This document shows positions 47,630 through 59,541 of a stretch of DNA of 64,000 nt, one piece after another; the first letter of the stretch is position 1, and every line of letters starts with the position of its first letter. The notes below the pieces were generated by a model, which was given only the letters and a program-made list of their open reading frames with translations, ran no database searches and was not told the DNA's origin. A program made the translations under genes and the position numbers. This stretch comes from Linnemannia schmuckeri (lineage: Eukaryota; Mortierellomycota; Mortierellomycetes; Mortierellales; Mortierellaceae). The stretch lies in contig JANATG010000011.1 in NCBI GenBank assembly GCA_029449235.1, positions 1,828,001-1,892,000 on the forward strand, in the 5' to 3' direction.

Positions 47630-50600
47630 CTAGAAAGTCATCTGAGCAGACCGAATCTTGCCCATGGGATAAACAGCTAAGGCAGAAGTAAACAACCCCA
47701 CACTGATAGCAATCGCAGTGACCACCATCTGTAGCGCAAAGTTGATTCCACCTGACATGTCCTCCGTGAACCAGGCCATCGCGCCCTTCAACCCAATTGA
47801 GCCTGGGACCAAAAAGAACACCGCACACACAACCGCCTGGAATGTCAGTTGACGCGTCAAGCGTTGATAGATGTTTCCACAGAGTCCGATCGCGAATGCG
47901 GCGAGGGCTGACGAGACTTCTGTCTTGGCACCTCCGTAGACAGAGGAGGTGTAGGAGACGGTGTAGCCGACGATGGAGAGGACGGTGGCGAGGAACCATT
48001 GGCGAGGGTGAGCTTTGAGCCAGATGTTGAGTGAGATTGCAAAGAAGGGGACGAAAAGGATGTTCCAGAGTGGGTTCAACGGTGCGTTGGGGCATTCTGC
48101 TGAGAATTTAGACTCGTCGTCGCGTTTAGAGTGGTCAAAGAGTGACCAGAGAGAGGCTCCGATAGTCAGACCGTATCCAAGGAGAAGAGAAAAGATGACT
48201 GCGTAGAATAGGCGGACGGATCCTGAGATGATGTGGCGAGAGCTTAGTTCGAGGATTGAGCAGGTAATAGTGTATCCGGGGAGGATGATGACAATGCCCG
48301 CAAATTTGATAGCGGACGTGCAGACGTTATGGTGGCGGAGGGCTTCGGCGACAAAGGCGACGACTACTGACATGGTGACGTCGCAGATATGCGCATAGCT
48401 GGGGACCTTTTCTGAAAGCCAGACCAAAAGACCGACCGCAGCGCCCATGAAGAACGAGATGGTGGCATCGATCCAGTTGCCCCTGAAGAACATGGGGGCC
48501 GTACAGAATCCAGAAACCGCATAGGCCAAGACGGTGATCCAGCGACCGTTAGCGTCCTTCTCGGTGTTGATCGCGTCCAGCTTCATGATGGCTTCCTCGA
48601 CAGGCATGGAAGAATGGGTGACCATCTTTTGGACTTGGTGAACAAGAGCACATTTGTACATGTCCAAACCAGCGGGGACCTTGAGCAGGTGGGTCTCGGA
48701 GGTGTGGGTCTCATAGTCAGTGAAGGAGACAATCATGACGTTGGGGAGGTAGATGCACTGCAAGTTGATCTCGAGTGTCTTGGCAGCATGGTCGACTGCA
48801 TCCTCGAGTCGATGTGAGGGAGCACCATACTTGATCAACGACTTTGCCAGCCTCAGAATAAAATCCTGACGCTCCAGGATGTCGGCGACCGCAATTGTGA
48901 TCTGCATCTTTTCCTCGTTCGAAAGAGGAACCCCATAGGGACTGTTGGGACTTGTGGTGCCATTGGCGACTGGTGTAAAGTAAAATCCATTGGGTGTATT
49001 CTCGCCACCAGAAATGGATCCGCGGGGAGAGATATTGGGCGATTGGAAGGGCGAGTTCATAACTGAGAAGGACTGAGCAATGACGTTGTCGAAATGTGCT
49101 GACTGGCGGTTGCTGTTGGTGCCACTGGTATTCCCATTGTTACTGTTGCGAGGGGACGGGTGGAAGATCGAGAGAGAAGTAGATCCCTGTTGTTGTTGTT
49201 GGGAGGGTGTTGCGGGCAAGGGAGGATAGGTACCAAAGACGGATTTGGTGGTGAGGGATGCAGTCGATACGTTGGCTGAGCGACTGTACATGGTTGGCCG
49301 CCTCTTTTCCTTTGTTGCCTTGACCTTTGGTGCACGGTGTTGCTAATTGATTCAACGAGAAAAGGAGCGTTAGGACACATGGCCACATAAGTAACAAAAA
49401 TCGCATCTCAAACCGGTACATCATTCACATACCTTCTGTTGGCGCCCAATGCCCTGGAGTTTCAGAAGGTTGCTCAAAACACCTGCCTTGGAGGGCTGCC
49501 TCCTGAGGTCAGTCGACACGGGTGTAGTGGCAGGCAAGGGCAAGTCGAGTCCATCCTTCTGCAAAAAGATTGACACACGACCAGTTTTCTTCTTAGGCTT
49601 TTCCTTCTCCTGCTGCTGAGTGTCCTTTGAAATTTCTGTAGCAGTGGCGGTAGTTGTAGTAGTAGTAGGTGGTGCGAGGGTGATATCCGATTCTCCAGAT
49701 ATTGAGGTGATAACAGCTGCCTTCTCAGGATCCACACGCTCCAATTCGACCTTGGGGTACTTGGTGACACCCTTGCGGTGAGGAGGTGTTCCTGGAGGTG
49801 TTGAGGAAGAAGAGGAAGAGTTGGATCCAATCTTGGTCGTAGGTGTGTTCTCTCCTCTAGTAGTGGTGGTGGAGGCAGGCTGACGATCCTTGTTCTCTTC
49901 ATCATCTCCTTCATCTTGCTCGTTCTTCTCGACCAGCCTGGACAATGCCCGCTGGAGGGTCATGACATGGTTCTCAGTTGATTGAAGGGTCCCCCCGGTC
50001 GCGAAATCCGTCTCGGGTACCTGCAAATGATCAGCGGAGTAAGACCGGCGAGCGACTGCTGCTTCAGGGACCTGAACACGAGCTCCGTACTGCTGTTGTT
50101 GGTGCTGGTGTGCTCCAGTCGACATAGCAGGCCGTTGCTGCTGCTGCGATGAAGAGTTGGAAGGAAGTGCCGAAGATCCCTTCGAATAAATGTGATGCTG
50201 AGACCGTTGATAAGCAGCGTTCAAATAATAATTCCGAAGACCACTGGGAGGGGTGCCTGGTGGAGAACTTGATGCACTGCTGGTTCCGATCCTGTGGTTG
50301 TAGCCATTGCTGTTGTGGGTATAACTACTGCTGCTGGTGCCTCCGTTGTTGTTGTTACTGCTGCTGCCAGAGCCGTGTTGGGCATTAGGGGTATAGTTCC
50401 CGCCCATCCGGCTTGGGATAGCAGGAGTGAAACGAGGAATGGAGGGGTATTTGGATGGCGAGGAGGAATGGAACTGGGGAGGGAGAGTGCGGTGATTGCG
50501 TTCGATGTTGACGTTCATCTGGTGCTCTGACATGCGGGAGGAGGGGGTTTGTGGCACTGGTGCTGCTGCAGCAGGTTGTGCAAGAGTGGCGGTAGCGGAA

Positions 50601-50647
50601 GAAGAGGAGGGAGAGGATGCATTGGTGATGGAGGATGACTGTGGCAT
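47630..50647 (-). CDS. ThrE/PRM10-like membrane permease (DUF1212 family)
   Basis: Two exons on the minus strand: 50647-49433 and 49342-47630, joined in phase 0; 975 residues. The first 540 residues are Ser/Thr/Pro/Gln/Asn-rich and probably disordered, with basic PRM patches. The conserved part begins near DFILRLAKSLIKYGAPSHRL, a hallmark of the threonine/serine exporter family, followed by LPNVMIVSFTDYETHTSETH and about ten membrane spans in two blocks, matching the ThrE and ThrE-2 halves; LVPGSIGLKGAMAW is the second-half signature. Yeast Prm10 is a shorter relative of unknown transport role, induced by pheromone. Amino acid export is known for bacterial ThrE, but is only inferred here. Just upstream lie A27 (50937-50963) and a run of AAAAGAG repeats. 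Confidence 0.9.
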
Positions 50648-50936
50648 TGTAGATATGAGTTGAGAGCTGGACAAAGGGTATCAGATTAGGCACTAGTGTA
50701 GGAGAGAGGAGAAAAGGGATGGGCAGATGGTTGTCTGTTCCTGGGAAGTTGTATATGTGGGTGGTCTGTTCGCCGTTGTTTGTTCCACGAAAAATTAAAA
50801 TATGTTGTGTCGAAGTGAAGGGGTGGGTATGGATCGGACGCAGCAAGACGACTGCGACCAAGGAGTCGACCAGTGGAGGTAACGGTGGGGGGTGGAAAGA
50901 AAAAAGATGAAGAAGTAATGAAGAAAGAAAGAAAGC

Positions 50937-51016
50937 AAAAAAAAAAAAAAAAAAAAAAAAAAAGAAAACAAAAGAGAGAAGAGAAAAGAGAAAAGAGAAA
51001 AGAGAAAAGAGAAAAG
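50937..51016. repeat. A27 tract and AAAAGAG heptamer-like repeats
   Basis: Twenty-seven A residues (50937-50963), then repeated AAAAGAG units to 51016, in the upstream region of the minus-strand ThrE-like gene. Confidence 0.8.
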
Positions 51017-53561
51017 GCAGCAAGAAAGCGGACAATGGATAAATAAAGGTATTTCAAGCGGTGACTAAGAGGGTATCATCGATGGCGATCTCAGCTAGAA
51101 AAAGAAAAAGGAGTGTGAAATCCCATATCAAACAACCACCGCCACCGAGTTAAGAATACAAAAAAGTTGCTTGCACTTGCAAGTGAAGGGGTTGCATCGA
51201 TTCACTCACCATTGAATTGGACTGAATAGAATACAACACCCCTAGATGCAATTGGACAGGTGTCGCTCGTACTCAAGTCGTGGAAATCTCAGTCCCTGAG
51301 ATATCAGACATGAAACGAAGTAGCGTGTCGAAAAAATTCTTTTTTTTTTTTTTTGTTTATTTTGCTGGTCGCCCCTTTTTTTGCTTGAACCACGATCCTC
51401 CTTGACGACCCACGACTCGCTGCAAGCTGTAACGGACTTTTTGAAAAGAATGCTATCGTGAGAACATTCTCCTTCACCCTCAATCATGGTGTCGTCAACA
51501 TAATATCCCTCATGAATACCTTGTCGTCATTCAACCGAGGAATGATACTCTTTTCCCTCCTCTTTAATGCATTGAAAAAGCGAACAAGGTGGTGTTCAAA
51601 AGGTACAACACACATATACAAAACGGCGCTCTCTATCCCAAGAACAGCCGTCTGAAGGAGAATTTATTTTTTCCACCCCTGCTTTCTTTCCTTGCTTCAT
51701 TCATACCATGTCGTCTCTCCTTTCACCTTGAGGAGTTTATAAAAAAGGACGAAAGAGCTGTGGAGATTCAACTTGCAAAACGCGCTTTCGAAAAAAAAAA
51801 AAAATGCTCCTGCTCAAAAAGTTCAGCACCTCATCCTGGACCACTCGCATTCGTCCCTGCTTGTCCGCCTTCGTTATTTCATTTCGCAATTGGACAACTC
51901 TTTACTCAGTTTTGCTTTTCCTTTTCTACCGTCTTTTTAAACAAACCTCAAAAGGGAATTGCTACAGTACCTGGAGTCACTTTAAGGCATGTGTGTCAGA
52001 AGCAACGCTAAGAAGATAAGGGAGGTGGAGGGAGGCAGGGACTACGGTAGCGGAAGGCAAGCTAGTGTCCAGGGTCCAAGGGACTAGGGGCTAAGTTATT
52101 CAGGAATAAGCCCCGGATACAATTTTTTCGCTCGCTCCCTTTCACTATTGACAATTTCTCTCACGAATTATTTATTTTTACTTTTGCGCAATGTTTTTTG
52201 TGCCGTTTTATTTTTTGTTTTTTTTTCTGTCTTTACAAGTTCATGACCTGGTGACAAGCAACCCAACAACAACAATAACTAACTGATGATTCATATCTGG
52301 ATGGCTCCCTCTTATAGTATTTGGTTACTTTGCAAAGATAGAAATGCGGGGATGATGACCTCTTTTAGAACATGGACCTTTTATGGGTGTCTGTCCGATC
52401 CCATAGTTTTTCTATCGTTTCCAATCGTTCTATCCTCTTTGATCCCTCTAAGCAGCAGTAGGTGCGGGGGCTAGGTTTATGTTTATTTTATTTTTTCTTT
52501 TGTGCTACGTGCAAGTTATGCTTCTATGCCTGGAGTGCATCAAGGCCATAAACAAAGCTGCAAAGAACTAGGCCTTTCACTCACTCCTCCTCTCTGTCTG
52601 GCATGCAACAAGGAGGCAAGCACTGCTCGCTTTTTTTTTGTCGTTGAGATTTTCCCTAGGACTTACCCCACCTTTTCCCATTCATTAATACCACTACCGC
52701 GAGAGAGTCGTAAATGCCATTTATCATTTTAGTGTTCATGGGCCCATTCCCTCTCCCTTTCTCACCTGAAAGTTTTTATTTTCGATCCAATCGAGAGGGG
52801 TCGTTCAAGAAAGTGCAAGTTGGACTGGTCTACAACTTTTTTCTATCTTTTGTTTTTCATTTACTTTTTTTCATTGAATTGAATCTCCTCATCGATCGGT
52901 GTGTCAAACATGTTCAGCTTCTTGTTCCTCCGACAATTAGATGGACAATGAGCGATAATCTAGTGGTCCCTCTCGGTGTTTTTCTCCAGCCTTTTGTTTC
53001 CTCGTTGGTATTCATATCATTGTCGGATATTGCGTTTTCTTTGCCTGTTTGTGTGTCGTTTTCACGTTTTTGTTTGCCTTGAGGTGGTTTGTTAAAAGGA
53101 AGAAAAAAAAGTTGCAACTATCCCACGCACGCGCATTTTTCGTACCTTTTTTCCCATCTCCATTCCTCCCACAAAAGCAAAAAAAAAAAAAACTCAAAAC
53201 AGAGCTGAAAAGGGACGGAGCCGTTTGTCAACAAGAAAAACAATTGGATCGACAAATGGTGCCCGTGCCCCACTCACATAAACAAAGACAAAAAAAAAAT
53301 TCTTCACAACGTTCACGAAAGTACACGACGAATTACACCAGAGCTTATACATAGATGGTCGAATATAGAAACAATGTGCCATGTACGATTAAGACGGCGC
53401 CTATCTCTCTTTTTTTGTCACTACAGTACAGTTGTACACACATTCAGTTTGATTTTCACGTTTTGCTCTTTTATTCTGGCAATGATATTACATGCGCTTT
53501 TTTCGCGGGTCGTGAAAAAAAAAGTAGGTAGGATGAGGAGGATGAGGACGAGCAAGAAATA

Positions 53562-53591
53562 TGTGTGTGTGTGAGAGAGAGAGAGAGAGAA
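53562..53591 (+). repeat. TG/GA dinucleotide microsatellite
   Basis: TG units pass directly into GA units in noncoding DNA. Confidence 0.75.
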
Positions 53592-53813
53592 TATCGTACA
53601 GAAGAGGAAGATATGTCGTGCTTGAAGTCGAGAGCTGCTCGAAAGGAATGGGTCCGTTGGGTTCATACACAATTATGACCTTTTTTTTGTTTTGCTCATA
53701 ACAGATGGGGATGGGCGAGAGGGGATAAGAGAGGCGATGATAAAATACAAATGGTCGTAAGAGGAAGAAGGGTGACTGAGTGTGAAAGGTAATGGGCCTG
53801 ATAAGAAGATCAC

Positions 53814-56012
53814 TCATACGCGTTCAGAATCAGAGGAGGATCGAGAGGATGAAGAAGAGGAAGAGGATGTTCTAGAGGAAGACCATTTGTTCCATCGACT
53901 CTTGGGCAGGATGTCAGCCCATCGCTTCTTGGATGACTTTCCATTCGGTGATGACGATGAAGAAGATGTAGGAGGCAGAGAAGGCAAGGATGAAGAAGAA
54001 GTCGAATTGGGTTGAAAGTTGTTGATTAGGGATTGGAAGCGATCGCCCCACTTTTGGCCCTCGTTCTCCCAGAGCTCAGGGTTGGCATCCTTGGTGGGTG
54101 TGGTTGGGGTGTTGGGGAGGGCGAAGGGGGAGTAGAATGTTGACATGGGTGAGGATGCGAAGGCGGCGAGTGGGGAGGAGGCAGAGGAAGAGAGGGTGGA
54201 GGTAGGTGAAGTAGGTGAGAGCATGCGAGGTCGTCGAAGTCTTTGAGAGAGGCGCTTGACGAGTGTGGTTGCTGGCCTCAGAGTCATGTTGGGTGATGAG
54301 CAAGTGGTAGTGCTGGTGGAGGATGATGACCTGGTGGACGAGTAGGATGAACGGGGAGCTGGACTTGTAGGTGACAGCACTGAGGATGAACGGATCGAGG
54401 AGTAGGATGTGCGCGGAGCCGGGCTGGTGGGTGAGAGTACGGAGCTATCATCCTCGGGCTTGATCCGTCTACGGATCCAGGATCCATGCCATGCACGCCA
54501 GTCCATCGCCTGTACTGATTCAGATTCACAGTGGGGAGTATCCAAGGGTCCAGCACCATCGCTTTCATGACGCTCTTTTGGAACTCCCAAAAAGAGAGGG
54601 CTAGATTCGATCTCGGCAGATTCGACGGTCAACGAGTCGGTCGACAGGAACGGTGAAGGCTGTTCACTTCGGTCGTATTGGTCCAGGACAAACGAATTAG
54701 TGGCAAAGAGGGTGGAAAGGATGGAGGTGCGTCGGTTCATGAGGAAGGAGGGTCGCCGCATCTGAGTCTCAATATTCAAAAGACTCTGCGAGAGGGCGTC
54801 CATGGAACTGAAAGGCGACATGGTTGTGCTGACCGAGCAAGGAGTGTCGAGGTTATTGTTGTTACTGTTGAAACTGGAGCTGATTGGCAAACGGTCCATA
54901 CTATGAGAGGTGACGCCCAGGTTAGCGGTCATCAAGGGTGCAGGCAATGAGGATCCGACGGTAGATGAGAAGGACGAGTGATTTTTTTCCTGGCGTAAAC
55001 TTCTCCGTGCAACAAGGGGGCGGGGAAGTGCAGCTGCTGCAGCTGCTGGTGATGACAGGGCTGTTGTTGTTGTCATTGGTGGTGCTGGAGATAGAATGCC
55101 AGGAGGTGGTGGTGCTGCAAGGTAACAACCTCCTCCAGAGGCCTCTGTCTCTGTCATCTTTTCGGATCCATAGATCAACGCGCCTTTGAGGTGAGTATAG
55201 TTGTTTTCCCCCTTCTCCCCTTCTTCTGTCCCCGCTTCTGATGCTGCTGCAGTCTCTGATGTAGATACAAAGAGACCCGAGGAGATTACCCAATTTCGAT
55301 GCTGCTTGCTCCCCTTCCTGGGTCGACACTCCCAAGAGTCCTCCGAAGGACATGACCAAGACGTGGTGGGGGAGACAACAATGGTGGTAGGACGGTCCAA
55401 GATTGGAATGGTAAGATGAGGGATTGCCGAGGTAATCGAAATAGTGTTGTTATTTGTTGGTTCTGAGGAGGGACTCTGAGAAGCAGCAGCAGGAAGAGGA
55501 GGAGGCGTTGGGAAGAGATCCAGGAGGGTGTCGCTGTTCAGCTTGGAAACAACACTATCGTCCAGTTTGGAGATATCGCTCTTTGCCTGGGTGAACGATT
55601 TAGGCGAAAGGATATAGAGCGGTGATTTGGGGTCGTTGCAAGATGGCTCAAGCGTATTCGGGAGGCCGGAGTGCGGTTGTTGAGAGACTTCAATGCGAAG
55701 CATCTTTTGGTCGGATTCATTAGTTCGCAGGATAGAGTCGACCATGTCGCACAAGAGACGCACATTGGCCTCGAGGAAGGTCTGTGAGGAGAGTAAAGGG
55801 CGGGGTGTCTGGATAGAAAGAGGTGGACGGGAAGCGAAGGATGTGGGACTCATCATTTTGACCGAGGTTGTGAGTGACGGCTGTTGGTGTTGTTGGTGTT
55901 GATGTTTGGTGGCGATGTTGAGAGGGGCGACTCGGATGGGCTTGGTGAAGAAGGAAGAAGGCTTGACGACGCCAAATGGCGACTCGGAGAGTGTCGCGTG
56001 AGGAGACTCCAT
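53814..56012 (-). CDS. Uncharacterised serine-rich protein
   Basis: Single exon on the minus strand, 732 residues; the start is the first ATG in the open frame, just after a short AT-rich leader. No domain is recognised. The sequence is Ser/Pro/Thr-rich throughout. The most ordered part seems to be a short segment near residues 80-110 (ANVRLLCDMVDSILRTNES), possibly helical. Around residue 535-580 a module reading SVLSPTSPAPR followed by SYSS is present twice in a row. The C-terminus combines KKRWADILPKSRWNKW, which is basic and aromatic, with a long Ser tail. Numerous SP and TP sites suggest phosphorylation. It is probably a disordered regulatory or scaffold protein, which is inference only. 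Codon use matches neighbouring genes. Confidence 0.75.
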   Translation of the reverse strand: MESPHATLSESPFGVVKPSSFFTKPIRVAPLNIATKHQHQQHQQPSLTTSVKMMSPTSFASRPPLSIQTPRPLLSSQTFLEANVRLLCDMVDSILRTNESDQKMLRIEVSQQPHSGLPNTLEPSCNDPKSPLYILSPKSFTQAKSDISKLDDSVVSKLNSDTLLDLFPTPPPLPAAASQSPSSEPTNNNTISITSAIPHLTIPILDRPTTIVVSPTTSWSCPSEDSWECRPRKGSKQHRNWVISSGLFVSTSETAAASEAGTEEGEKGENNYTHLKGALIYGSEKMTETEASGGGCYLAAPPPPGILSPAPPMTTTTALSSPAAAAAALPRPLVARRSLRQEKNHSSFSSTVGSSLPAPLMTANLGVTSHSMDRLPISSSFNSNNNNLDTPCSVSTTMSPFSSMDALSQSLLNIETQMRRPSFLMNRRTSILSTLFATNSFVLDQYDRSEQPSPFLSTDSLTVESAEIESSPLFLGVPKERHESDGAGPLDTPHCESESVQAMDWRAWHGSWIRRRIKPEDDSSVLSPTSPAPRTSYSSIRSSSVLSPTSPAPRSSYSSTRSSSSTSTTTCSSPNMTLRPATTLVKRLSQRLRRPRMLSPTSPTSTLSSSASSPLAAFASSPMSTFYSPFALPNTPTTPTKDANPELWENEGQKWGDRFQSLINNFQPNSTSSSSLPSLPPTSSSSSSPNGKSSKKRWADILPKSRWNKWSSSRTSSSSSSSSRSSSDSERV

Positions 56013-59000
56013 TGTATGTCAATGTGAAATATAAAGTAAAAGAGAAAAGGTGAAGTTTTGCTGTTCAAGTAGAGAAAGAGAAGTTTTTTGTTATATTGGC
56101 GCAGAAGAAAAAGAGAACAAGAAGAAAGATAAAAGGATAAAACGCGGCAATGCTATAAGGGACGAGCTTTATATATGCTTTATTATTCTTCTCTTGTTTG
56201 CAATGCTCGCAGTACTTGCTATTCATGTCCCACTTCCACCCCTTTGAGAGTGCTGCTCTCAAGAGTATCCAAGTGGGATGAACAAAAAAAAGGGGAGGGG
56301 CCACAAAAACCATTTTTATTTTCAGGCACGCATGGGAGGTTCCTTCTTGCATTGTTATTTGTCCGCCTTACTTTACCTCACCTGGTTCTCTATTCGCTCA
56401 CAGTTTATGTAAATGCTCTTCTAGTCCTCAAAGACATTTTGCGTCTTACTCTAACGAATTATGGAGCAAGAGAAAGAATAAAAAGGGAGTGCCTCATCTT
56501 TTTTGCAATCCGGAGAGAAAGGGTGTACGATGGTTTGATTTAGTTGGGGCGATGTTTTTCCAAAGAGGAAGGAGTACGGGCACGAGCAAATAACGAACAA
56601 CGAAGACTTCAGCAAAATTGGCGAGAATGGGAGTGGGAGAAAAAAATCGAGAGGTGCAATAGAGGGCGAATGAATGAATAAAATGAGGGATACGGATGGA
56701 AGACGGAGAAAAGGAGTTGCAAGAGCACAAACGGGAGCAAGAAAAAGGAGTCCCTTCCTTAGTCCCGAGAAGGAGAAAAAGGGAAACAAAGAAAAAAAAG
56801 TATACAAGTGAATTCGCAGCCGCCTAAGTGACACGAAATGGGGATGGGAAAAGACTTCCATGCCTAACTAGCTAGTGGCCAGCAATGTTCATCGTGGCGT
56901 CGTCTATTTGCTTAATCTCACGAGGTATGGGGATGGAGGCAGAAAATCATACTTGTACCAAAATAAGGGAGTTGCTAATTGCCATGCTTTTGTTACTATC
57001 CACCTATTCTACCGTCTAGTGGAAAAGGAGAACCATATCACACGCAGGATAAAACCATCTTGACAGGCGTGGACACTGCACATGCACGCGTGAAATGGCT
57101 AATGCAGCTCACACCAGTCAACTATAGTTGATGGGCAATTGGGGCGGGGACAGGTATTGGTTGTGTAGGATTGACCCATGTCTGGGGGCAGACGAGTGAA
57201 GAAGGTGACAATGGGTGGATATGAAGGGCTCATTCCTTGAAATGGGTTATTTTTACACATACGCTATTTTTCTCTCCCATTCCTACCGTCCAAACACTCT
57301 TTTTTTTTTTTTTTTTTGGAAATCAACAAAGGAGGCAACACATTGAGGAACGCGAGCGAGAGAGCAAGAGTTTTAAAAAAAAGACAGCGACGAAGGGACC
57401 AAACTCACTAAGCAAGTGTACATAGAGAAAGGAATAGGCAAACGAGCAACAGAGAGGCCGAATGAGATAAAAAAGGGACACTAACAAAAGTGACAAAAGG
57501 AGTTGAGTATTTTGTTGCATTGACCAGCAGGTCAACAACCAACACCTCCTTGAAATATATAATTGTGCAAGGAGATACAAAAATGTGTTTTGAAAGTCGA
57601 AACGACAAAACATAAAAAGGGTGGCGACCCAAGAGTGACGGAGAGGGAGGGAGAGAGGAAGAGAGAAGGGAAGTGAAGGGAAGGGAGGAGAAGGGAGGAG
57701 AAGGGAGGCGAGCAAGCACATGAGGAAGGGAGGAAGGAAAGATGACAGGATGTACTGTAGGGCTGCCAGGGTTTTCCAGGAGACGGTACTACGTTTGACA
57801 AATAACCCATTACAACAGCAAATTTTTTTCTCACCTACCTTTCTATCTATCTTGCTTAGTAGGCTTGTCGATCATCCTTGTATCTAGATGGATGGAAACA
57901 AGGCGCAGAATCACACTTTGTACACATTGGCTTCAACTCCTGCGGTTAACGGCTACTTTGCTAAACAGCCCGGTGAACCCAATAATGTCTTTTGCGCCCA
58001 TCCAGGCTGCTTGCTGCGCGTCTCTCTGTTATATATATTTTTGAGGTACACTTATGTCGGATTCACTGTGATCGTTTTTATTGTTGTGCGATATTGGTCC
58101 CCTGGGTCAGTCCATGGTGGAGCGGACAGAGTTAGCAAACAGTGATTTCAACATGTGTGTACGTGAACACTGCCTTTCCTTCAGATGATAGGCGCGTGTT
58201 GACACGTATTCCAGATTCACTTCAAGTAGCAATTTTTGCAACGTTGACCTTGGTAAGAAAAAACAAGGGTCTGGGTGGCTCCATGTTGTAATTTATGTTG
58301 GTATGTGCGGCTAGGGAGCGTAAACATGGGAACCATGGTATAAAAAAGAATGTACGCTAGTGCGAGTTTTCCTTTGCTTTGTCAGACGTCTAGGCCATTC
58401 GACACTATTCAAGTCAAGCAAAGCAAAGCGAGAAAGGGTTCTCCGATCATACCTGTCTTCTGTTCGTCTTTAGTTCATTGCGTTGCTATTTTTTTTGGAC
58501 CGGGCCCACTCAAGGCCGAGTAAGAGAATACGAGAGGGGCAGATAAAACAGGGTTGAATTTGTTGCTCGCACAGCCCTCGCTCATAATATGTGAATAGTA
58601 GATTGCTCTTTTATTGTTGATGATGATGAAAAGGATAAGGAAGGGAGGAATAGCAGCTGTGAGCGAGGAGACAACTTTTGTATCTGTTTTAATGAACACA
58701 AACAAAATCTTCATGTCTTCCCCTACAATTACAACAAGAAAGAAGTAAGCAAATGGTTGTGGTGAATGGTCAATACCGTTAGTTTTCTTTTCCCCTCCCC
58801 CTTTGGTTGTTTCTGTGCCTGTATTTACGTTCGTGTGCAGTCGTGTTCACCTTCCCTTCCATTCCAATGCCTTGAACGAACGAATGGATGATCAGGATAG
58901 TGTTTAATTACCCCCGTTGGGGGATTGTATGATTTTACTGCGTTGACAAGGTGTTTTCTCCACCATCAAATCGATGAAAAGTCTCATCCAGTGGTGTTGT

Positions 59001-59541
59001 TCCTGAAGTCCATTTCCATCGAACAATCGACCATCCACCACGCATCACATTTATCACATTATTTATTATTTATTATTTATTACTATTATTATTACTACTA
59101 CTACTACTCTGCCCTTAGACTAGACCGCCTTTTTTCTCTTTTCTTCTTTATTTCCCTTGCACCTTGGCGTGCACCTTTGCCCCCTTTCTCCTCTCTTCTT
59201 TTCCTTCCGCCTCTTCTTATTTCCTTCTCCCGCTTCGCTTTTGTCTTTCACATCCCTCTCCTTCTCATTCAAAAAGGATCCCTTACATCATCCTCCCTGC
59301 TCCTCTTACTTCTACATTCACTTTTATGATCACCCTTCCTTCACTGGCCTGTTAGCAGAAGCACCACCACTCTCATCATTCACCCCTCCCTCCAACGCAT
59401 TCGACCACTTCCCTACTCGACTTCACCCTCACTCACACATACAGTACATTCACACACTCTCTCGCCCCATTCCTCATACTCGACACCGCTGGTGTCTTCA
59501 TTTTAATCAGCCCGCATAAACACCATAACAACACAGCACCC
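56013..59541. other. Spacer between the divergent Ser-rich and KCH genes
   Basis: 3.5 kb without a supported gene. Holds a T17 run (57301-57317), purine-rich repeats of the GGGAA/GGAG kind (57640-57715), a TTA/CTA triplet repeat (59059-59109) and a strongly CT-rich leader from about 59110 to the ATG at 59542. Confidence 0.5.
59059..59109 (+). repeat. TTA/CTA trinucleotide-rich repeat
   Basis: Imperfect TTA and ACT triplets lie in the leader region of the KCH-like gene. Confidence 0.75.

Larger units (their letters stand above)
50648..53813. other. Spacer upstream of the ThrE-like gene and downstream of the Ser-rich gene
   Basis: 3.2 kb without a supported gene. Contains A27 (50937-50963), AAAAGAG repeats (50980-51016), several T/A runs, and a TG-GA dinucleotide stretch (53562-53591). 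The purine-rich part near 50900-51020 is the CT-rich leader of the ThrE-like gene when read on its strand. Confidence 0.5.

Noticed and set aside
49421..50647. Possibility that the Ser-rich first exon of the ThrE-like gene is a separate gene
   Set aside because: It has a good GTATGT donor and joins in phase to the next exon through a clean acceptor, as in other long fungal members of this family.
57888..58145. 85-codon plus-strand frame with a Cys-Ala-His-Pro-Gly-Cys motif
   Set aside because: Codon use is not clearly coding, the second half is low in bias, and no family is recognised.
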